Below, in pieces: positions 45,468 through 54,438 of a stretch of DNA of 64,000 nt. Under the pieces are notes generated by a model. The model saw only the letters and a program-made list of their open reading frames with translations. It was not told the DNA's origin and searched no databases. Positions within the stretch are counted from its first letter, which is position 1. Every line of letters starts with the position of its first letter. The position numbers and the translations under genes are program-made. Source of the DNA: Saccharibacillus alkalitolerans (GTDB lineage Bacteria > Bacillota > Bacilli > Paenibacillales > Paenibacillaceae). The stretch lies in contig NZ_JAAFGS010000010.1 of NCBI RefSeq assembly GCF_011090185.1, positions 62,001 to 126,000 on the forward strand, given 5' to 3'.

Positions 45468-45566
45468 TCAGCGTTTTTTGCGCATGCCCTGTACCAGATT
45501 GATCACTTGCTTGGCCGTCGTAATGACCGTCACGATCGTGCCCACCGTACGCAGCAGCTTCTTCAT
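45468..45566 (-). CDS. Small 32-residue hydrophobic/basic protein
   Basis: Short frame read by eye: ATG at 45566 preceded by GAGGAGGTCAATCATC, an excellent ribosome site, ending at TGA 45468-45470. The product begins MKKLLRTVGTIV and ends QGMRKKR: basic ends flank an uncharged hydrophobic helix of about 18 residues with one central Lys. It could be a single-span or peripheral membrane peptide. It lies 115 bases after the ABC exporter gene on the same strand and just before a terminator, so it is probably cotranscribed. Function is unknown. Confidence 0.65.
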   Translation of the reverse strand: MKKLLRTVGTIVTVITTAKQVINLVQGMRKKR

Positions 45567-45680
45567 GATGATTGACCTCCTCAGGGGAAAATGGAGCCGA
45601 CCTGCGCCGGCTTGCTCTACAGCCTTTTCCCCAAAGAACCGGAAGACGAAACAGCCCGAGGACGCATTCTTCGTCCGAAG

Positions 45681-48083
45681 TTATTCGCTGCGCAGCGCGG
45701 CCACCGGGTCTTTGCGCGACGCGAACTTGGCCGGGATGAATCCGCCGAGCACGGTCAGCGCGACGCTGAGCACCACGAGGGCCAGCGCATGCAGCGGATC
45801 GAGCACCGCGACGCCCGACAGGTCGGTCATCGACTTCAGCACGGCGTTGATCGGAACCGTCAGCAGATACGCGATGGCGATGCCCAGCAGCCCGGAAGCC
45901 GCGCCGATGATGAACGTTTCGGCGTTGAACACGCGGGTAATGTCCTTCTTCCGCGCGCCGAGCGCCCGCAGCACTCCGATCTCCTTCGTCCGTTCCAATA
46001 CGGAAATGTAGGTGATGATGCCGATCATAATCAGCGACACGAACAGCGAGATCGAAGCGAACGCGATCAGCACGATCGTGATTCCGTTCATAATGCCGCT
46101 CGATAAGCGGGTGACCGTCGCCGCCAAGTCGGTATAGATCACCTGATCCTCGGTCTCTTTGCCCGCGTTCCAGGCGTCGAGGTAGGCCGTAATGTCTTCT
46201 TTCGCGTTGAAATCTTTCGGGTACAGCGAGACCGAGGCCGGCTGCGAAGAAGCGCCGAGCGCGGATAAGGCCTGGTCCAGCGTTGTCGCGTCCGCCGGGT
46301 CGACGCCGCTTCCGGAAGAAGGCCCCCCCATACCCGGAGGTCCGAAGCCTGTTCCTCCGAATGCGGAAAACGGATTCGCCCGGTTGAACGGACGTCCCCC
46401 GATCACGTTGACCGCCGGATTATCCCGTTGGGCCCGCACCACCGCCGAAGACTGCGCGTCGGCGATGAATTGTTCGGTCAGCTCGTCGGAATACGCGATG
46501 CCCGGGTCCATGGTGGACATCGGCGAATCCCGCTTTTTCCGAATGATGCCCGATACGGTCAACGTCACCGACTTCGGATTCTCGTACAGCGCATCCAATT
46601 CCGGCCCGGCGGCCCGTTCGAACAGCCCGCCGTCCGCGCTTCGGTAAAACAGATCGTTCGGAACCAACTTGAACGTCGCGCCGACGATTCGGTCGAAATC
46701 GATGGAGGGGGCGCCGAAGTCGAAACCCAGCGCTTCGAGCGCCGAAGCGTCGATCCGGTTATACCCGTCCACGACGAGCACCAGATCGGTCGGCTCCGTC
46801 GGCAGCCCGCCCGCCAGCACGTCGTACACCTGCTCCAGATAGCTCCCCCCCACGCCCGCGGGCTTGGAAGGATAGGAGGCAAATCCCGCCCCGCCGGGAT
46901 CGACGCCGGATACTTCGCCGTCCGCCGAACGCTTGAGCACGTTCAGGTTGGTTTCCCGCGTAAACGAAATGCCGTCCAGCAGCGCCGGATCGATCGCATT
47001 CACGTAATCCAAATACTCGTCCGTAATACGGTTCGCATGCAGAACGGTGTTAATCGCCGGATTGTACGGGTATACCTGCCGGTCCTGCGGGAATTCCGGC
47101 AGCGGGACTTCGTCGCCGCCCGGCGTGCCCGGGGGCGGCTGCGTGAAGTCGATGTTCGCCGCCGTGCGGCTGATCGTAACGGGAAAATTGGACAGCGCGC
47201 CGGATTCGTACTTGCTGATCTGCTTGTCGAAGCCGTTCGACAGCGACAGAATCAGAGCGATGCCGATAATGCCGATGCTCGACGCGAACGCCGTCAGCGC
47301 GGTTCTCCATTTCTTAGTGGCGATGTTGCGGCCCGACAGCTTTAACGCGGTCAGGTAGCTCATCGCCGTTTTTTTCAGCATGTAATCCGTCGTTTCGCCT
47401 CCCGTCTCCGGGGGGTTGCTGTCCGAGACGACCTGCCCGTCGCGGAACTGCACGATCCGGTCGGCGTATCGTTCCGCGAGTTCCGGATTGTGCGTGACCA
47501 TGACGACAAGCTTGTCGCCGGCGATCTCGCGAATCAGATCCATGATTTGCGCGCTCGTCGCCGTGTCCAGCGCGCCGGTCGGCTCGTCGGCGAGGATGAT
47601 ATCGGGATCGTTGGCAAGCGCGCGTGCGATCGCCACCCGCTGCATCTGTCCGCCGGAGAGCTGTCCCGGCTTTTTGTGCATGTGTTCCTTGAGGCCGACC
47701 CTCTCAAGCACTTCTTCCGCCTTCCGGCGCCGAACCGAAGCGCTTATCCCGCTGAGCGTCATGCCCATTTCCACGTTGCCCACGATGCTCATATGCGAAA
47801 TCAGATTGTAACTTTGGAACACGAATCCTACGCTGTTGTTGCGATAGGCGTCCCAGTCGCGGTCCTTGAACCGCTTGGTCGATTGTCCGTTAATTAAAAG
47901 ATCGCCTTCGTCGTAGCGGTCCAAGCCTCCGATCAGATTCAGGCAGGTCGTCTTGCCCGAGCCGCTGGGACCGAGGATCGCGACGAATTCGCTTTCGCGA
48001 AACGTCAAGCTGACCTTATCCAGCGCGGTTTGCGTAAAGTCCCCCGTCGTGTACCGTTTGGAAATGCGTTCGAGTCGAAGCAT
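45681..48083 (-). CDS. Fused ABC ATPase-permease (MacB/FtsX type)
   Basis: 800-residue protein. The N-terminal ATPase (1-235) has Walker A GPSGSGKT (38-45), signature LSGGQMQR, Walker B IILADEPTGALD and a LolD/MacB-like profile. After TM1 (about 270-290) comes a large extracytoplasmic domain (about 290-660) with Gly/Pro-rich segments. Three FtsX-type TM helices follow, with VLERTKEIGVLRALGARKKDI at about 710. This family works as mechanotransmission or peptide/lipoprotein exporters. ATG 48083 has AAAGGAGAA upstream; the frame's extension to 48272 is rejected. The 32-residue protein encoded next is a candidate partner or substrate. Confidence 0.88.
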   Translation of the reverse strand: MLRLERISKRYTTGDFTQTALDKVSLTFRESEFVAILGPSGSGKTTCLNLIGGLDRYDEGDLLINGQSTKRFKDRDWDAYRNNSVGFVFQSYNLISHMSIVGNVEMGMTLSGISASVRRRKAEEVLERVGLKEHMHKKPGQLSGGQMQRVAIARALANDPDIILADEPTGALDTATSAQIMDLIREIAGDKLVVMVTHNPELAERYADRIVQFRDGQVVSDSNPPETGGETTDYMLKKTAMSYLTALKLSGRNIATKKWRTALTAFASSIGIIGIALILSLSNGFDKQISKYESGALSNFPVTISRTAANIDFTQPPPGTPGGDEVPLPEFPQDRQVYPYNPAINTVLHANRITDEYLDYVNAIDPALLDGISFTRETNLNVLKRSADGEVSGVDPGGAGFASYPSKPAGVGGSYLEQVYDVLAGGLPTEPTDLVLVVDGYNRIDASALEALGFDFGAPSIDFDRIVGATFKLVPNDLFYRSADGGLFERAAGPELDALYENPKSVTLTVSGIIRKKRDSPMSTMDPGIAYSDELTEQFIADAQSSAVVRAQRDNPAVNVIGGRPFNRANPFSAFGGTGFGPPGMGGPSSGSGVDPADATTLDQALSALGASSQPASVSLYPKDFNAKEDITAYLDAWNAGKETEDQVIYTDLAATVTRLSSGIMNGITIVLIAFASISLFVSLIMIGIITYISVLERTKEIGVLRALGARKKDITRVFNAETFIIGAASGLLGIAIAYLLTVPINAVLKSMTDLSGVAVLDPLHALALVVLSVALTVLGGFIPAKFASRKDPVAALRSE

Positions 48084-48200
48084 GAGAGGTTCTCCTTTCC
48101 CTGCGCGGCGCCGGCCGGATTGATGCACCGGTGCACTTTCATCGTAGCACGTTCGGGAACGGTCTTCATCCTTCGCCTTCATTTGGACAAATTCGAAGCA

Positions 48201-48232
48201 AAAAAAAGAGAGCCTGCGGAGGCTCCCCTTAA
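48201..48232 (-). terminator. Terminator of the DUF6509-like gene
   Basis: On the minus strand, GAGCCT-CCGC-AGGCTC followed by TCTTTTTTTT. Confidence 0.85.
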
Positions 48233-48299
48233 AAAACCGAATTTGTCTCAACCCGCCAATACGCCGCGTCAAGTTCCCGTCATCGGCCGCAGACCGGAA

Positions 48300-48596
48300 T
48301 TACTCTTCGCCTTCCGCGTAGTGCGCGGCGCAGAACGCTTCCGTTTCTTCCAGTTCGTCGTCCTCGAGATCGAATTCCAGCACCTTCTGCGTGCCGCGCT
48401 CGATGATTTCGTGCTTGACGATCCGCTTCTCCTCGCCGTTCACGGCATAGATTACGCGCAGCAGCAGACCCTGCGGCGTATACAGCTCGTCCTCCTCGTC
48501 GACTTCGAATTCGAGCATGAATTCGTAGCGCTCGCCCTGTACGATGCCGAAGGCGTCGCGAATTTTCTCGACCGTGTATTCCGTGAATTCCATCAT
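48300..48596 (-). CDS. DUF6509-like small acidic protein
   Basis: 98-residue acidic protein (TEYTVEKIRDAFGIVQGERYEF, then DEEDELYTPQGLLLRVIYAV). It resembles DUF6509 proteins of Bacillales, sometimes mislabelled pullulanase; that family name is from memory. It overlaps the end of the helicase gene by 4 bases (48593-48596), so it is translationally coupled. AAAGGAG lies 5 bases before ATG 48596 and 8 before the alternative ATG 48593. Function is unknown. Confidence 0.75.
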   Translation of the reverse strand: MMEFTEYTVEKIRDAFGIVQGERYEFMLEFEVDEEDELYTPQGLLLRVIYAVNGEEKRIVKHEIIERGTQKVLEFDLEDDELEETEAFCAAHYAEGEE

Positions 48597-50548
48597 TCAT
48601 TCTCCTTTGCGGCGCCGGCCGGCAGCAGGCTGCCTACCCGTTCGCGCACGTCCTGTTGTTGTAAAGCTTCGCCGAAGATATCGACTCGCCCGCTGTCTCC
48701 GCTCGTGCGGATCAGACGGCCGATGCCCTGACGCAGACGCAGCAGCATGTACGGCATATCGACCTCGCCGAACGGGTCCGCGGACTCCCTGCGCTTGGCG
48801 GCGAATACCGGATCGTTCGGCGGGAACGGCAGCTCCCAGATCACGACGTGATTCAGGGAATCGCCCGGCACGTCGAGACCTTCCCACAGCGTCACGGCGC
48901 ACAGATTGACGAACGTGCCGTTCTGGAACTCCGAGATGAGCCGGCTGATCTCCGCGTCGCCTTCGTACAGCATCGGGAATTCCGCGAACTCGGCACGCGA
49001 ATCGGCCTCGGCGCGGAACGCTTCCATCGCTTCACGCGACGGGAACAGCAGCAGCGTGCCGCCCTCGCGGCGGCGCAGTCCGCGAAGCACGTGATCCGCC
49101 TTGGCCGCGACGGACGCCTCCGTATGCAGCGCGGCCTTCATGCTCTCTTCGTAATCGTACGGCGATGCGACAGAGAACGACAGGTAGTCGCTTACGCCGA
49201 GGCTGTCCGCGATATAGTCGAACGACTCGTCCGCCGACAGCGTGGCCGAAGAGAAAATGATCGGCATCTTTTTGCCGAAGACCCGCTCGTTCAGAATTTC
49301 CTTGACCTTTTTCGGCATCAGCACGAGCGTCATGTCGCCCTTGTCGTCCTGCGTCCAGCAGATCAGCTCGCGCGGATTATTGAACAGCGCCAGCGCCGTC
49401 TGCATCATCTCCAGATGCTCTTCCACGATGCGCAGCTGGTATTCGTCCAGGCTGAACATGCCGCTCTCGAACACGATCTCTTCCTCGATCGCGTCGACCG
49501 CCGCGCGGAACGCGCTCACGCCGTTCATCAGCTCGGCGGACAATTCGAGTTCGCTGCGCTCCGATGCCGGAACTTTGGTGCTGTATCGTTCCAGCAGCGC
49601 GAACAGATCGTCGCTGCGCTCGATCGCGCGCTCGACGGCAAGCGCCAGCGTCTCGCGGACTTCTCCTTCGAGCAGCCGGGTCACGATCGATTCGAACGCC
49701 GAATGTTTGAGCTTGTAGGTCAACGCGCTCTGGGCGGCCGTTTCCAGCAGATGTCCTTCGTCGAATACGACGGAGCTGTGCTCCGGCAGCAGCGGCAGCT
49801 GGCCTTCGCGCTTGCGCGCTTCGTACGTCCACACATGCTCCATGTAAAAGTCGTGCGAGCATACGATCAGATCGGTCGCTTTGCGGTAATGGTCGCGCGA
49901 CAGCGTCTGTCCGCAGCGATGGCGGCGCGGGCAGATCAGACAATCCTGGAACACGTCCCAGCCTACCTTGTTCCACTGCCGGTCGTCCAGCTCCGGATAA
50001 TCTTTGCGGCTGCCGTACGGGTAAAACGCCTGCAGCGTGTCCGGGAAATGCACGAACGGCGGAAGTTCTTCGTAGATCTCCTGAAAGATCTGCTCGTCTT
50101 CGCCCGGACCGCGCACCTCTTCGAGCTTATTGAGGCAGAGGTACTGATCCTGCGACTTGCCCAGACGCACGTCGATGTTCAAATTCAGATGGCGGGCAAT
50201 CTTGGCGATATCGCCTTCCGGCTTGACGAGCTGCTCGATCAGCGACTCGTCGGCGCAGGCGATGACTGCCGGCTTGCGGGTATAGCGGGCATACAGCGAC
50301 GCGTACAGCAGATACACGAGCGTCTTGCCCGTTCCGACGCCGGCTTCGGCGAAAATGGTCTTTTTTTCTTTATAAGCGCGCTCCAGCTGGAACGCCATGA
50401 AAATCTGTTCGTCGCGGGTCTCGAAACCCGCCTCGGGCAAAATATCGTAAAAAACGTCCGCGATCCAGTCGGATGCCTGATCCAAAAAAGGCGCCGCGGG
50501 ATCGAACGTGAACGGATAAGTAGTGGTCAAAGCGGTTATAGCCTCCAT
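48593..50548 (-). CDS. YpvA/DinG-type ATP-dependent helicase
   Basis: 651-residue XPD/DinG-family superfamily 2 helicase. Walker A is AGVGTGKT (about residue 69). Iron-sulfur-type cysteines occur in the spacing C-n-CLICPRRHRC. Motif II is DEGH (VVFDEGHLLE), and the C-terminal motifs are LWEGLDVPGDSLNHVVIWELPF and LRQGIGRLIR. It should unwind DNA or RNA-DNA hybrids with a 5' tail; Bacillus YpvA is the near relative. ATG 50548 overlaps GGAGG, with no ribosome site further upstream; TTG 50530 with GGAGG 11 bases upstream is an alternative start. It forms an operon with the DUF6509-like gene. Confidence 0.9.
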   Translation of the reverse strand: MEAITALTTTYPFTFDPAAPFLDQASDWIADVFYDILPEAGFETRDEQIFMAFQLERAYKEKKTIFAEAGVGTGKTLVYLLYASLYARYTRKPAVIACADESLIEQLVKPEGDIAKIARHLNLNIDVRLGKSQDQYLCLNKLEEVRGPGEDEQIFQEIYEELPPFVHFPDTLQAFYPYGSRKDYPELDDRQWNKVGWDVFQDCLICPRRHRCGQTLSRDHYRKATDLIVCSHDFYMEHVWTYEARKREGQLPLLPEHSSVVFDEGHLLETAAQSALTYKLKHSAFESIVTRLLEGEVRETLALAVERAIERSDDLFALLERYSTKVPASERSELELSAELMNGVSAFRAAVDAIEEEIVFESGMFSLDEYQLRIVEEHLEMMQTALALFNNPRELICWTQDDKGDMTLVLMPKKVKEILNERVFGKKMPIIFSSATLSADESFDYIADSLGVSDYLSFSVASPYDYEESMKAALHTEASVAAKADHVLRGLRRREGGTLLLFPSREAMEAFRAEADSRAEFAEFPMLYEGDAEISRLISEFQNGTFVNLCAVTLWEGLDVPGDSLNHVVIWELPFPPNDPVFAAKRRESADPFGEVDMPYMLLRLRQGIGRLIRTSGDSGRVDIFGEALQQQDVRERVGSLLPAGAAKENE

Positions 50549-50852
50549 TGAACTTGCGGATTTGGGTGAATCGATCCTGAAAGACGGCGATTGTCAAAAA
50601 GTCAACAATCGGGCCACCCGTCATTATAACCGGAAAAGCCGATCTTGGCGAGAGGGGTTTTGGATGGACGCTTAAGATTCCGGCGAAAAAGTCGCGCGAA
50701 TAACGCCGGAAATCGAGCAAAAGCCGCTTCCTTTACAGTTGCAGTGTAAAGGAAGCGGCGGAAGCGCGGCTTATACGGTTATGAGGCCATGGTGAAGACG
50801 GAGAGCGAAAACGGACGAATTCCGGTTCCCAACAAAGGGAGCGGCTTCGGGG
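50549..50852. other. Non-coding spacer with one terminator
   Basis: Contains a TATAAT-like -10 for the helicase gene (minus strand, 50623-50628) without a clear -35, plus the hairpin listed separately. No coding frame is supported. Confidence 0.5.
50717..50759 (-). terminator. Terminator of the 188-codon gene
   Basis: Perfect arms GCCGCTTCCTTTACA / TGTAAAGGAAGCGGC around a 7-base loop, followed on the minus strand by TTTT. Confidence 0.85.
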
Positions 50853-51419
50853 TCAACGCCCTTCACGCTCCTCCGGCTTGTCCTTCGCCAGCAGTTCGTC
50901 GACGGTATCCCAGCGATGCCGGTATTTCTCCAACCGGGGATGAAGGCGCGCAGGCGGTTCGTCCACCACAAGGCGGATGCGCACGATCCATTCCTCGAAC
51001 GTGGCGAAAGAAGCGAACCGGTTGGCGTTATCGGCGGTCAGGTACAGGAACAGCGGCGACGGATATTTTTCGTCCATGAACCGCAGCGCCGCCTCCAGCG
51101 GCGTATACTTTTTGCGCTTGCCGTCCCAGTTTTCGACCGTGACGTTGCGCATGATCCGCTGATCGCGCCGCCATTCGTGCACCCGGTCGTCCCGTTTGTA
51201 AAAAGCGCTGGCGGTTTCTCCGGTCAAACGCTTGACGGTCGCTTCATGCAGCGGATACAGCACCAGCTGCGAGAACGATCGCGCCGCGGCCGCCTGCGCC
51301 GCGCGCGCTAACTGTTCGTCGGTCGTATGCTGGAACGAATCGTAATAAATCATCGTTCCTTTGAGCGACGGTTTCGAGGCTTCGGTTCCGAACGGAATAT
51401 GATAAGTTTGTCGGCCCAT
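50853..51419 (-). CDS. Conserved-looking hypothetical protein
   Basis: 188-residue soluble protein that I cannot assign. It has YYDSFQHTTDEQLARAA, an SQLVLYPLHEATVKRLTG stretch suggestive of a Rossmann-like fold, a basic middle (HEWRRDQRIMRN, WDGKRKKYTP), LFLYLTADNANRFASFATFEEW and a charged C-terminus. It has no signal peptide or TM. ATG 51419 has GAAGGAAGGG upstream. It lies just after the ABC permease gene (27 bases) on the same strand, so it may be the last gene of the sigma-ABC operon. Confidence 0.6.
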   Translation of the reverse strand: MGRQTYHIPFGTEASKPSLKGTMIYYDSFQHTTDEQLARAAQAAAARSFSQLVLYPLHEATVKRLTGETASAFYKRDDRVHEWRRDQRIMRNVTVENWDGKRKKYTPLEAALRFMDEKYPSPLFLYLTADNANRFASFATFEEWIVRIRLVVDEPPARLHPRLEKYRHRWDTVDELLAKDKPEEREGR

Positions 51420-51445
51420 AAACGTTCCCTTCCTTCATCATGGTC

Positions 51446-52285
51446 TTAAAAGTCTTTCCTTTTAAATAACCACAATCCGAGCCCGAAAGCAAAAACGGTA
51501 TAAATCAAAGCATAGACGATAAACGCGTTCGAAGGCGGATTGCCTCCCGTCAGAAACGGAATCGTTTCGCCCGCGCCCTGGGTAAGCACGTACTGCATAC
51601 GGCGGTTGAGTCCATCGCCCGGCATGACGAGCGACAGGAGCGCGCCGATCCGCGATAAAGTCGCCTGGACGTCGGGTTCGACCGGAAGCACGCCCCGCAC
51701 TTTTTCGACCATGCCCCCGAGCCAGCCCGCTCCGTACATCATCGTCACGAAGACGCCGTTGCCGATTCCCGAGAACAGGCACGATCCGAGCATCGAAAGA
51801 CTGACCAAAGCCGGTACCGCGGCCAAAAACAACAGCAGCGAAGAGACATTGTCGCCCGCATGTCGATTGAAGCCGGCATGCACGCCCGTGATCGCGACGA
51901 TGCAAACGTACAGCAGCAGCGCGTATGTACCGATCAACGACACATAACCGATCCAGCGCCCCACATACCATTTCCAACGCGGAATCGGACGGGTAAGCAC
52001 CGCCTGCAGCACGCCCTGCTCCGCTTCGCCGGAAATGACCGAAAACGAGCTGAAGATCGCCAAGAAAGCGACGACGAAGCCGCCGAAAAAGAAGCCTAGA
52101 GACAGAATCGCGCTGCGGCGGGCGAATTGGCCGATCAAATCGGAAGCTGCGCCTCCGCCCGGCAGCGCGACCGTATCCGCGATAAACCAAAAAACGGCCA
52201 GGAAAAGAGCCGTCAGCACGAGCGTGATCAGCAGCATTTTGCGGCGGGCCATCTCCTGCCACGTCGCCCGTATGATCGTATTCAT
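51446..52285 (-). CDS. ABC-2 type permease
   Basis: 279-residue permease with about six TM helices. The NosY-type pattern is visible: IIRATWQEMARRKMLLI, SGEAEQGVLQAVLTRPIPRWKWYVGRW. ATG 52285 overlaps the ATPase stop as ATGA. The frame remains open to 52975 but runs through the ATPase gene in another phase and is rejected. It works with the ATPase encoded upstream; the substrate is unknown. Confidence 0.87.
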   Translation of the reverse strand: MNTIIRATWQEMARRKMLLITLVLTALFLAVFWFIADTVALPGGGAASDLIGQFARRSAILSLGFFFGGFVVAFLAIFSSFSVISGEAEQGVLQAVLTRPIPRWKWYVGRWIGYVSLIGTYALLLYVCIVAITGVHAGFNRHAGDNVSSLLLFLAAVPALVSLSMLGSCLFSGIGNGVFVTMMYGAGWLGGMVEKVRGVLPVEPDVQATLSRIGALLSLVMPGDGLNRRMQYVLTQGAGETIPFLTGGNPPSNAFIVYALIYTVFAFGLGLWLFKRKDF

Positions 52286-53259
52286 CGACTCTCCCCCCTC
52301 TGGTCGCGTCCGGATACGGTTTCGAGGAACCAATCTTCGAGTTTTTCCCGGTAAGCGTTCGATTCGTACAACGTCATCCCCTGTTCGACGATCAAAGCGT
52401 TCAGCAATGCGGCCCGGTACTCGTCCTCGAGTTCGGCTTCCAACCAGACGGGCTCGTCCCAACCGGCGTCGGCCGGCACTTCCGCCGTCAAAACAACGCC
52501 GCTTTCTTCCTGCAGCCAATCCAGCAGAAGAAGCGAAAACCCGCCGACTTTGAAGCGCCAGCGGACTTTCGTTTTCAACATATCCGGTACCGAACCCGAG
52601 CGGATCATGTCTCCGTTCAGCATAAGCGCCATCCGGTCGCATACCGCTTCGACGTCTTCCATCAAGTGCGAATTGAGAAACAGCGTTTTGCCTCTTTTTT
52701 TCAATTCCAGCAGCAGTTCGCGCACTTCGCGGCGTCCGACGGGGTCCATCGCCGAAGACGGTTCGTCCAAAAACAGGATGTCGGGATCGCCGAGAAGCGC
52801 GCAGGCCAATCCGAGACGCTGCTGCATGCCTTTCGAATACTGCTTGACGCGGTCGGAACCGCGCTTGCCGATGCCGACTTCGTCCAGACGGGCGCGGATT
52901 TTCGATTTGGCGTCGAGGTTTTCGAGTCCCAGAAGACCGGCGTGCATGCGCATCACCTCTTCGCCCGTCAGCCATTCGGGATACCGGTACAGTTCCGGCA
53001 GATAACCGATCAAACGCCGGGCTTCCAAAGAACCGATCGGGCTTCCGAACAATTCGCCTTCGCCGCCGCTCGGCCGGACAAGTCCGACCAGCATTTTGAC
53101 GAACGTGCTTTTGCCCGCCCCGTTGGGACCGAGGAAGCCGAAGGCTTCCCCTTTCCCCACCGTCAGCGTGATGTTCCTGCAGCCGCGTCCGTTATCGTAA
53201 ATTTTACTGAGTCCTTGGGTATGAACGGCAGGCATCGCCGCATCGGGGATTACGTTCAC
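52282..53259 (-). CDS. ABC transporter ATP-binding protein
   Basis: 325-residue ATPase: Walker A GPNGAGKST, signature YSKGMQQRLG, Walker B ILFLDEPSSAMDP, switch His in LNSHLMEDV. About 80 extra residues at the C-terminus are typical of NosF/CcmA-type ATPases. The start is GTG at 53259, overlapping the previous gene's stop as GTGA; ATG 53235 is an alternative without a ribosome site. Coupling on both sides ties it to the sigma/anti-sigma operon. Confidence 0.88.
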   Translation of the reverse strand: MNVIPDAAMPAVHTQGLSKIYDNGRGCRNITLTVGKGEAFGFLGPNGAGKSTFVKMLVGLVRPSGGEGELFGSPIGSLEARRLIGYLPELYRYPEWLTGEEVMRMHAGLLGLENLDAKSKIRARLDEVGIGKRGSDRVKQYSKGMQQRLGLACALLGDPDILFLDEPSSAMDPVGRREVRELLLELKKRGKTLFLNSHLMEDVEAVCDRMALMLNGDMIRSGSVPDMLKTKVRWRFKVGGFSLLLLDWLQEESGVVLTAEVPADAGWDEPVWLEAELEDEYRAALLNALIVEQGMTLYESNAYREKLEDWFLETVSGRDQRGESR

Positions 53260-54392
53260 TGCGCGACCAGTCCTTTCAGGAATTCGAGGAAGCCCGCTTC
53301 GTTTTGACGGAAGCTTTCACTCGCATTAAACTCGAACAATTGATTGTCTTTGCTCCAGAAAGCGGTGTAGCGCTTGCCTTCCGCGTCGTACATGTAAGTC
53401 GCTTTTACGCCGTTCACGTCGATCTGGTGCGCGGCGCCGTTGGCATACATCGGCAGCGGAAGTTTTCCGCTCGATACGGCCGAATGTTCCAGACTGTTTT
53501 TCAACTCTCCCGGCAAAGCCGGGAAATTGATGACGGCCTTCATTGTTTCTTCGACCGGGAACGTATCGTCGAATTCCACGGTCGGCATATTCGACTGCGT
53601 CAACACGGCCCAATTGTTGCCGGTGTCGTCGCCCGGATTGAAATTGTAATAGATCGCAGCCGGAGAAATCAGCGTGATCGCTTTGCCGTCCGCTTCCTGC
53701 GGGAACAGATGCGGCGCGCCCAGCCGGCGCATCGTCTCGTTGACTTCCGCCACGTTCAGCTTCATGACCGTCTTGCTTCCTTTCCACATGCTCATCGTGC
53801 TTTCCCCTCCGTCCGGCGCGACGATCGGTTTGAATCCGAGTTTCGTTCTGAACGTTTCCGGCGTTTCGTCCTCTTCGAATTTGCCCAGCGAAATGCTCTC
53901 GGAGCTGCCGTAGCGGTTGTTGGATTCGTACGACTCGCCGTAGTTATAGACCGACTGGATCATATTCCGCATATCGTTCTCCTGCACGAGCACCACGTCC
54001 TGCATCGTAAACCGGTTCAGCATATCCGCCAACGCCCGGTTGCCGGCCGGCGTGACGGCCGTGACGATCGCGGCCGCGGCGGCTGCGGTCACCGCCAGCC
54101 GGACGATGTTTTTGCGCGCTTTGGCAGACAGACGGCGGCGGGCGGCGGGTGCGGCGGCCGGCGACGAAACCGCGGCAGCGGCCGATTCCGCCGATTCGTT
54201 ACGCGCGGAAGTTCCGGAAACGGTCACGGTTTCCGCAGCGGCAGCCGCTTGCTCGCTCTGCGCGGCAGTCCTGCGTTCGTTCCAAGTCGCCCATGCTGGA
54301 TTGGCCGGTTCGCTTTGCAAACGGGCTTCCATTCGGGTCCAAGCTTCCCGCGCCAGAGCTTGATCGCGTTCGGTTTCTTTATTCGTTGTCAT
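53256..54392 (-). CDS. Probable anti-sigma factor, single-span membrane protein
   Basis: 378 residues. A cytoplasmic N-terminal region with a Trp-rich helix (REAWTRMEARL) and a low-complexity Ala/Ser/Glu stretch precede one TM segment (about 96-116). The extracytoplasmic domain of about 260 residues has PETFRTKLGFKPIVAPDGGE and KATYMYDAEGKRYTAFWSKD, as in DUF4367-like sensors. It directly follows the ECF sigma gene (46 bases) with GGAGG 8 bases before the ATG, so an anti-sigma role is inferred from context. No zinc-binding ZAS motif (HxxxCxxC) is visible, so the sigma-binding mode is unclear. Confidence 0.75.
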   Translation of the reverse strand: MTTNKETERDQALAREAWTRMEARLQSEPANPAWATWNERRTAAQSEQAAAAAETVTVSGTSARNESAESAAAAVSSPAAAPAARRRLSAKARKNIVRLAVTAAAAAAIVTAVTPAGNRALADMLNRFTMQDVVLVQENDMRNMIQSVYNYGESYESNNRYGSSESISLGKFEEDETPETFRTKLGFKPIVAPDGGESTMSMWKGSKTVMKLNVAEVNETMRRLGAPHLFPQEADGKAITLISPAAIYYNFNPGDDTGNNWAVLTQSNMPTVEFDDTFPVEETMKAVINFPALPGELKNSLEHSAVSSGKLPLPMYANGAAHQIDVNGVKATYMYDAEGKRYTAFWSKDNQLFEFNASESFRQNEAGFLEFLKGLVAQ

Positions 54393-54438
54393 CCTTTTTT
54401 CCTCCCAATAAGTTCAAGTTCGAGTGGCCATCGGCTTC

